Below are positions 5,052 to 8,907 of a DNA stretch of 8,907 nucleotides, in pieces. Both the position numbers and the translations under genes were made by a program. This DNA comes from CAZHJG01 sp964533425 (GTDB lineage Bacteria > Patescibacteriota > Saccharimonadia > Saccharimonadales > UBA4665). Location of the stretch: assembly GCA_964533425.1 (NCBI GenBank), contig CAZHJG010000030.1:1-8907 (forward strand), read 5' to 3'. Numbering within the stretch: the first letter of the stretch is position 1; the number at the start of each line of letters is the position of its first letter. The notes beneath the pieces were generated by a model. The model was not told where the DNA came from, did not search any database, and worked only from the letters and a program-made list of their open reading frames with translations.

Positions 5052-5492
5052 TTAGCGACCGGGCAAGCGGTCTTTAATTTCCTGGACGATCCAACCGTTG
5101 CCGTCAGGGTCTGAGAATGCCGTAAACGAGCTATAGCTTTTGTGCTCTGGATCGGGTCCTGGCTCGAGGTTCTTGACACCGGTGTGATAAAACAAGCCCG
5201 TCGGGCCATGGAAGACGGGCTCGGCTTTCACTCCGCGGTCCACCAAATCTTTGTAAGCTGTCTCGATGTCGTCAACGACCAGCACCAGGCCTTTGATTGA
5301 GCCAGGCTCGGCGGGTGTAATGCCCGTGCCAATAAATACCGAGGCGGACGAACCGGGCGGCGTGAACTGAACTAAACGAACCGGACCGGCATTGAGGTCA
5401 ATGTCCTCCCGAAAGCCCAGTTTTTTGTAAAAATCCTTGGCTCTATCCACGTCCGATACAGCCAGCATTACGACTTCCAACCTCATGTCCAT
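5052..5492 (-). CDS. VOC family protein (glyoxalase/bleomycin-resistance fold)
   Basis: A 146-residue single-domain VOC protein. From the chosen start it opens MDMRLEVVMLAVSDVDRAKD (1-20) and FYKKLGFRED (21-30). The second module begins GLVLVVDDIETAYKDLVDRG (68-87) and ends FTAFSDPDGNGWIVQEIKDR (123-142), with E138 at the usual metal-ligand position, then LPGR. The SDPDGNGW strand and RLPGR terminus are typical of actinobacterial-type glyoxalase-like proteins; substrate unknown. Start choice: an upstream in-frame TTG at 5534 adds a leucine/valine-rich stretch atypical of the family. The ATG at 5492 has GGGGG five bases upstream, the same spacing as other ribosome binding sites here. The ATG at 5486 is the alternative. 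It is first in a two-gene unit with the 50-residue gene. Confidence 0.88.
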   Translation of the reverse strand: MDMRLEVVMLAVSDVDRAKDFYKKLGFREDIDLNAGPVRLVQFTPPGSSASVFIGTGITPAEPGSIKGLVLVVDDIETAYKDLVDRGVKAEPVFHGPTGLFYHTGVKNLEPGPDPEHKSYSSFTAFSDPDGNGWIVQEIKDRLPGR

Positions 5493-5523
5493 AACCACCC
5501 CCAATCTGCTTAACAATACGCTT

Positions 5524-5529
5524 ATCGTA
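5524..5529 (-). promoter_or_regulatory. Candidate -10 for the 5492 VOC operon
   Basis: Minus-strand TACGAT, the same hexamer used upstream of the gene at 122, lies about 30 bases before the ATG at 5492. No clear -35 box or TGn extension at exact spacing is present, so this is tentative. Confidence 0.3.
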
Positions 5530-5547
5530 AGCAACTGTTGTAAGTGT

Positions 5548-5556
5548 TGCTATAAT
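5548..5556 (+). promoter_or_regulatory. Extended -10 promoter for the PhnB-like gene
   Basis: TGCTATAAT is a TGn motif plus a perfect TATAAT (5551-5556). The predicted start is near 5563, giving a leader of about 19 bases that contains AGGAGGG at 5570-5576, five bases before the ATG. This is the best-matching promoter and ribosome binding site pair in the window. Confidence 0.72.
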
Positions 5557-5581
5557 AAAAAATACAAACAGGAGGGCTATT

Positions 5582-6004
5582 ATGCTGCGATGCACACCAT
5601 TCTTACTATTTGACGGCAATTGTGCCGAAGTTATGACGTTTTATTACGAGTGTTTGGGCGGCGAGCTAACGCTGACCAAGCTCGGTGATACGCCAATGAA
5701 AGACGCGTTCCCGGCGGAGAAACACGGCAGGATTATCAACGCCTACCTGAAAAGCGGCGAGATTGAGATATCGGCCACCGACTGGATGGCTTCCCCTGAA
5801 TTCGACCCGATCAAAGGCAACACGTTTGCTATCTTCATCACCGGCAAGTCTTACGATGAGCTGAAGACGGTTTTCGACAAGCTTAAAGACGGCGACAATA
5901 ACGAGCGACTGCAAGAGCTGCACGAGATGCCCTTCGGCACCTACGGGCAGTTTTATGACAAATACGGTGTGCAGTGGATCTTCCGGGGCGAGAAGGCCGG
6001 CTAG
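5582..6004 (+). CDS. VOC family protein, PhnB-like
   Basis: A 140-residue protein of the PhnB-like branch of the VOC superfamily (often named after 3-demethylubiquinone-9 3-methyltransferase, although no methyltransferase fold is present). Typical features are PFLLFDGNCAEVMTFYYECL (6-25) followed by GGELTLTKLGD (26-36), the middle GRIINAYLKSGEIEISATD (49-67), the second module FAIFITGKSYDELKTVFDKL (82-101), and the closing MPFGTYGQFYDKYGVQWIF (116-134). Members are small cytosolic homodimers; most have no proven reaction. AGGAGGG five bases before the ATG and a perfect TATAAT predict good expression. Its promoter region is shared, back to back, with the 5492 VOC operon. The stop codon overlaps that of the convergent MFS gene in the tetramer CTAG. 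Confidence 0.91.
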   Translation: MLRCTPFLLFDGNCAEVMTFYYECLGGELTLTKLGDTPMKDAFPAEKHGRIINAYLKSGEIEISATDWMASPEFDPIKGNTFAIFITGKSYDELKTVFDKLKDGDNNERLQELHEMPFGTYGQFYDKYGVQWIFRGEKAG

Positions 6005-7587
6005 CCGAGCGCGGCACTTTCGGCAGCGGCCGATGGTTTGATATCGGGCAGGCGTTCCATGCGAAAGGCGTTCACGGCGCCGATCGCGGCGGCCAGGAGC
6101 GGCACGAGTAGGGCGATTTGCAGGGCGCGGTGCGTGGCGGTTTTGTTGATGTGGAGAATCTCGTTTTGCACGTCTTGCGGTTCATGAGCAATCGAAGTTT
6201 GTAGCTGACTATTGCTGACGACTTCGGCGCTGGACTCCAGTTCTGATGAGATCTGCTGTTTCTGCGCCGACGGGATCACCGGGCTTTGATCGCTGAGATG
6301 CGTAAAGCTGAGTGAAAGTGCTGCCAGCATCAGGCCTCCAGCCATAGCCAAGCCAAACGACAAGCCAAAGGAACCGGCGGCAGAGTTAACGCCGGCCGCT
6401 TCACTGACGCGCTCCTCCTCAATTGGCGCTAAGGTGTAATTATTGAGCTGCGAGACGAGTAAGCCCAGGCCCGAACCGACCAGCAGCAGCGGTATGACGA
6501 GCACCCAGCCGGATTCCGCTCGCGGGATGATTGGCAGCAAGATTAGCAAGCCGGCGGTCGTCAGCATAAACCCGTATTTGATGACTTTGCTGGTTCTTAC
6601 TTTCGTAAAGCCCCGCCCGGAAATGAGGGCCACGGCGAACATTGATAACGACAAGGGAGCAATGCTCAAACCAGTCTTCATGGCGTTATACTCGAGCGAG
6701 ATTTGCAAGAAGATCGGCAAGGCTATCATGGCGCCGCCGAGCACGATGTTTTGCATCATTTGGCCGGAGATACCGAGGCGAAAATTCTGCAGCCTGAAGA
6801 GCTGGGGGTCGATCAGTCGTGGTTTGTTGGCCCGGTCCCGGCGGATGAGCCATTGAGCGAAAAGGAATAAGGCAATCAGGCCAATAGCGATAAACAGCCC
6901 AACGTACTTGCCGCCCTCCTGCCACGCCAGAATCCCCAAAACGACGCCACCCATGCCAACCACCGACAGCAGCGCACCGACTAAGTCAATGTGACGAGAG
7001 CCGGTGTAGGCGACGTCTTTCACGAGTTTGCTGCCAAAAATAACGACCACAATTACCAGGAACTCCAGCATAAACGCCACTCTGTACGAAAGATAGGTAG
7101 TGATAACGCCACCCAGTAACGGGCCGACGGCCGCAGCGATGGCCGCCGCCGCACCAACCAGCGCATAGGTCTTCTTTTGCATGGCGCCGCTAAAATTGCC
7201 GTGAATGAGCGACTGCATGGCCGGCAGTAGCAAGGAAGCGCCCAAGCCGCCAACAATTGCCCAAAAAACAATGATGGTGCTCAAATTTTGGGCCAGCACC
7301 ATCGACAGCGCGCCCGCTGCATAGGCCGCTAAGCCCAAAACATAGGCCCGCTTGCGGCCAATAAGGTCACCAATTTTGCTGTTGATAAGAATAAAAGCGG
7401 CTGAGATCAAAGCTTCCAGCGCTATGGCTGATTGCACACCGCTCACCGTGGTGTGCAGGGAAGCCACGACGGCCGATATCGAGACGTTCATAAGGGAAGT
7501 GTCGACCACTAGGACGAACATGGCCATGGCCAGCAGAACAGAGAGCTTAGTATTGGCCTGACTCGCTTTTTTCGCTCGTGCCACCAT
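6001..7587 (-). CDS. MFS drug exporter, DHA2 family (14 helices)
   Basis: A 528-residue inner-membrane protein with about 14 predicted transmembrane segments, the size and layout of the DHA2 (EmrB/QacA-type) proton-coupled drug antiporters. In the first helix VVDTSLMNVS (27-36) corresponds to the DHA2 motif LDxTxxNVAL, with D29. Motif A is GDLIGRKR (73-80) in the first cytoplasmic loop, and the antiporter motif C is AAAVGPLLGG (151-160) in helix 5. Near the C-terminus a long polar loop rich in Ser, Gln and Glu precedes the last helix, as is usual in this branch, and the protein ends in a short Ala-rich tail. Substrates cannot be read from sequence. A GGTGGGGGTGG ribosome binding site precedes the ATG and TGCTAAAAT lies upstream. 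It is divergent from the DoxX-like gene and convergent, with overlapping stops, with the PhnB-like gene. Confidence 0.93.
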   Translation of the reverse strand: MVARAKKASQANTKLSVLLAMAMFVLVVDTSLMNVSISAVVASLHTTVSGVQSAIALEALISAAFILINSKIGDLIGRKRAYVLGLAAYAAGALSMVLAQNLSTIIVFWAIVGGLGASLLLPAMQSLIHGNFSGAMQKKTYALVGAAAAIAAAVGPLLGGVITTYLSYRVAFMLEFLVIVVVIFGSKLVKDVAYTGSRHIDLVGALLSVVGMGGVVLGILAWQEGGKYVGLFIAIGLIALFLFAQWLIRRDRANKPRLIDPQLFRLQNFRLGISGQMMQNIVLGGAMIALPIFLQISLEYNAMKTGLSIAPLSLSMFAVALISGRGFTKVRTSKVIKYGFMLTTAGLLILLPIIPRAESGWVLVIPLLLVGSGLGLLVSQLNNYTLAPIEEERVSEAAGVNSAAGSFGLSFGLAMAGGLMLAALSLSFTHLSDQSPVIPSAQKQQISSELESSAEVVSNSQLQTSIAHEPQDVQNEILHINKTATHRALQIALLVPLLAAAIGAVNAFRMERLPDIKPSAAAESAALG

Positions 7588-7610
7588 TCGCCACCCCCAC
7601 CGATAGTATT

Positions 7611-7619
7611 ATTTTAGCA
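7611..7619 (-). promoter_or_regulatory. Extended -10 promoter for the MFS gene
   Basis: On the minus strand this reads TGCTAAAAT (TGn plus TAAAAT at 7611-7616). Transcription would begin near 7604, giving a leader of about 17 bases that contains the G-rich ribosome binding site next to the ATG at 7587. Confidence 0.5.
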
Positions 7620-7674
7620 GCCGGCGCGGTATTTAGATAGCGGATAGCTCCTTGTCGTGTGCCCAGAAAGCGGC

Positions 7675-7680
7675 TATGCT
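7675..7680 (+). promoter_or_regulatory. Candidate -10 for the DoxX-like gene
   Basis: TATGCT ends 11 bases before the ATG at 7692, predicting a leader of only four or five bases. There is no TGn extension and no -35 box, so support is modest. It lies inside the longer GTG reading from 7659, which argues against that start. Confidence 0.35.
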
Positions 7681-7691
7681 TTGTTAGTAGT

Positions 7692-8153
7692 ATGAAAATA
7701 AAAAACCTTGACCTGGCAATTATCAGATGGCTGCGCGTTTCGTTCCTGCCCATAGCCCGGGCTGCCATCTTCATCATTTACTTTTACTTCGGTATTCTGA
7801 AGTTGTTCGGGCAGAGCCCGGCCAGCCCGCTGGCAGCCGCCTTGGTGGCTAAGACTATCGGGGCCCAGCACTTTAAGCTGGCCTTTGACTTGCTGGCCGT
7901 GTACGAATGCGCGCTCGGCATCTTATTTCTGTTTCCAAAATTCACACGGATTGTCATTCCGATGTTGTTCCTGCACCTGATCATCGTCTGCTCGCCCCTG
8001 ATTTTGGTGCCGCACTTGGCTTGGGTAAAGCCCTTTGTGCCGACGCTGGAGGGTCAGTACATCATTAAAAACGTTGCCATCATCGCCCTGGCAATAGGTG
8101 TTGCTGCCCAGACCAAACCGCTTGCTCGTCCGGGCAAGCAGCGTAGTCGTTAA
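7692..8153 (+). CDS. DoxX-like integral membrane protein
   Basis: A 153-residue protein with about four membrane segments (roughly 17-39, 62-82, 86-107 and 124-139). Conserved-looking elements are YFGILKLFGQSPASPLAAAL (32-51), KTIG (54-57), YECALGILFLFPKFTR (71-86) and PTLEGQYIIKN (117-127). This pattern fits the DoxX-like superfamily of small membrane proteins, some of which serve electron transfer or redox homeostasis; the exact role here is unknown. A DUF417/YkgB relationship is a weaker alternative. A longer reading from GTG at 7659 would place the candidate promoter inside the gene and adds a tail without family resemblance, so the ATG at 7692 is preferred. It is divergent from the MFS exporter, and shared regulation is possible but unproven. 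Confidence 0.8.
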   Translation: MKIKNLDLAIIRWLRVSFLPIARAAIFIIYFYFGILKLFGQSPASPLAAALVAKTIGAQHFKLAFDLLAVYECALGILFLFPKFTRIVIPMLFLHLIIVCSPLILVPHLAWVKPFVPTLEGQYIIKNVAIIALAIGVAAQTKPLARPGKQRSR

Positions 8154-8209
8154 GTCGCTCTTTTGCTGCGCAGATAGCCGGTGAAAATTTTAATAGTCCA
8201 AGTCACCCA

Positions 8210-8232
8210 TAAGTTCTTTAATTAAAAACTTA
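8210..8232. repeat. AT-rich inverted repeat
   Basis: TAAGTT (8210-8215) and AACTTA (8227-8232) flank an 11-base AT-rich centre. There is no GC-rich stem or T-tract after it, so it is not a convincing terminator. It could be an operator or merely AT-rich spacer. Confidence 0.25.
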
Positions 8233-8271
8233 GGCTGAAATTCTGCAAAGGTTAATTCGTAACAGAAATTT

Positions 8272-8316
8272 CTCTCCTGATAAAAGTAAACGGAGAGGTT
8301 TTGCATGAATGCTTAG
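8272..8316 (+). promoter_or_regulatory. Possible leader hairpin and three-codon ORF before the TTG gene
   Basis: CTCTCC (8272-8277) can pair with GGAGAG (8292-8297) across a 14-base loop. GGAGAGG also looks like a ribosome binding site seven bases before a minimal ORF ATG-AAT-GCT-TAG at 8305-8316. The hairpin would hide that site. The arrangement recalls a translational leader but may be chance. The rest of the gap from 8154 to 8342 shows no gene. Confidence 0.25.
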
Positions 8317-8342
8317 CAAGTTAAGGAATAACAGGAGATATC

Positions 8343-8807
8343 TTGGGGGAACGAGTTGACAGAAGCGTCGGTAATGTTATGCAGACGGCCTTTACTGTCG
8401 GCATAAACGCCGTGGCCATGACTGCGGAGGCGCTCAGCATGATACGTCGCCGGTGGCCGGCAAGAGAAAGTAGAGTGGTAAAGCCGCTAAACACTGAGTA
8501 TTTAAGGGCTCCCGACAGGCCCGATAGCACCGAGGCGGCTGTCCTGAAATTGTCATTGGACGTAAAGGATAATCCGATGAGCCTCAGAAGCCAGGAGCGA
8601 ACGGCTCGTATACTACAAATTTTGCGCCGTCATGATCTGCTGGCATGTCGCTTAGAGCACGATCGTAAGCCGCTGGCACCGCAGGAGTTGAGCGACGAAG
8701 TCGGCAATATACTCCGCAGTGATTTTGTAGGGGTGCCGGAGCCTCAGGTTGATGCGCTGCTTAAATCAGCACCTGTTTGGCGAGCCAAGTACCCGCCCTT
8801 GAAATAG
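8343..8807 (+). CDS. Hypothetical protein with TTG start
   Basis: I do not recognise this 154-residue protein. AGGAG at 8333-8337 stands five bases before a TTG, the same spacing as the other ribosome binding sites, so the rare TTG start is preferred over the in-frame ATG at codon 13. The N-terminal part (9-32) is weakly hydrophobic and probably amphipathic rather than a full membrane span. It is followed by a basic patch RRRW (35-38), a Pro/Asp-rich linker around 56-64, and a largely helical, charged C-terminal half containing SQERTARILQILRRHDL (83-99) and QELSDEVGNILRSDFVG (114-130). No catalytic motif or signal peptide is evident. It lies upstream of tRNA-Cys on the same strand. The ribosome binding site and continuous frame make it likely real. 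Confidence 0.65.
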   Translation: MGERVDRSVGNVMQTAFTVGINAVAMTAEALSMIRRRWPARESRVVKPLNTEYLRAPDRPDSTEAAVLKLSLDVKDNPMSLRSQERTARILQILRRHDLLACRLEHDRKPLAPQELSDEVGNILRSDFVGVPEPQVDALLKSAPVWRAKYPPLK

Positions 8808-8834
8808 AGCATCGCCATCCCTGTCTTCTTACGG

Positions 8835-8840
8835 TATAAT
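8835..8840 (+). promoter_or_regulatory. -10 box of the tRNA-Cys gene
   Basis: A perfect TATAAT lies 14 bases before the tRNA 5' end. No -35 box is obvious at 17 bases. The distance leaves a short 5' extension of about seven bases for RNase P to remove. Confidence 0.6.
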
Positions 8841-8854
8841 AGCGCTACCGTTAT

Positions 8855-8907
8855 GGCGCGTTGGCCGAGGAGTTAGGCAAGGGTCTGCAAAACCCTGTAC
8901 ACGAGTG
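8855..8907 (+). tRNA. tRNA-Cys (anticodon GCA), 3' end cut by window
   Basis: The acceptor strand GGCGCGT (8855-8861) is followed by TG, a D arm with GCC/GGC pairing (8864-8866 with 8876-8878), a perfect five-pair anticodon stem AGGGT/ACCCT (8880-8884 with 8892-8896), and the seven-base loop CTGCAAA with anticodon GCA at 8887-8889. The GGCGCG acceptor start is also usual for bacterial tRNA-Cys. The window ends where the T arm begins, so the T loop and 3' acceptor strand cannot be seen. Confidence 0.92.

Noticed and set aside
5493..5534. Longer VOC reading from TTG at 5534
   Set aside because: It adds a Leu/Val-rich tail before the normal VOC first strand, and a better ATG with a GGGGG ribosome binding site five bases away lies at 5492.
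7659..7691. Longer DoxX-like reading from GTG at 7659
   Set aside because: The added 11 residues have no family resemblance and overlap the only candidate promoter; ATG at 7692 starts the recognisable protein.
1..8907. Recoded TGA (SR1/Gracilibacteria genetic code 25)
   Set aside because: The gene at 3520-4122 ends naturally with TGA at the expected family length, and reading through is not needed anywhere.
8855..8907. tRNA-Cys as an integration site for a mobile element
   Set aside because: No integrase, no duplicated tRNA 3' end and no flanking repeat is visible; the 3' half of the tRNA is outside the window.
1..8907. CRISPR array, insertion sequence or phage genes
   Set aside because: No regularly spaced repeats, transposase motifs, terminal inverted repeats or phage structural proteins were seen.

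Overview
This 8.9-kb window reads as chromosomal DNA of a bacterium from the Candidate Phyla Radiation, most likely a Saccharibacteria (TM7) lineage. That is inference from several traits seen together: small dense genes in short, often convergent or divergent units; a secreted dockerin-plus-glycosidase protein with a Patescibacteria-like N-terminus; extended -10 promoters with several starts that look leaderless; and ordinary use of TGA as a stop (end of the gene at 3520-4122), which argues against the SR1/Gracilibacteria recoded lineages. No phylogenetic marker gene is present, so the assignment is tentative.

Layout. Left end: the last codons of an unknown gene (1-45), then a RibD-C/dihydrofolate-reductase-like gene (122-673) and a DUF2200 gene (684-1040), converging on a second RibD-C gene (1044-1604, minus). 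A gap of about 330 bases (1605-1934) holds divergent promoters, an 18-codon ORF with a leaderless-type promoter, about 150 bases without any recognisable gene, and a strong intrinsic terminator whose T-tract runs into the next promoter. Centre: a large exported protein with a dockerin module and a putative glycoside hydrolase barrel (1935-3395), a third RibD-C gene (3520-4122), and a convergent short YdeI/OmpD-associated-type gene (4128-4427, minus). Right: three VOC (glyoxalase/bleomycin-resistance fold) genes (4485-4835; 5052-5492 minus; 5582-6004). The minus-strand one is followed by a 50-codon gene (4885-5037) that resembles the C-terminal tail of longer VOC proteins. Then come a 14-helix DHA2-type MFS exporter (6001-7587, minus), a divergent DoxX-like membrane protein (7692-8153), an unrecognised TTG-start gene (8343-8807), and the 5' part of tRNA-Cys(GCA), cut by the window end.

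Taken together, most genes are small accessory cytosolic oxidoreductase-like or VOC proteins plus an exporter and a DoxX-like membrane protein. This is the type of gene set associated with handling toxic small molecules and exchanged between environmental bacteria; no single pathway links them. Two ways of starting translation alternate. Five starts (122, 1604c, 1658, 3520, 4427c) have a -10 element placed so that transcription should begin at or next to the start codon. Six others (4485, 5037c, 5492c, 5582, 7587c, 8343) have a purine-rich ribosome binding site 5-6 bases before the start.
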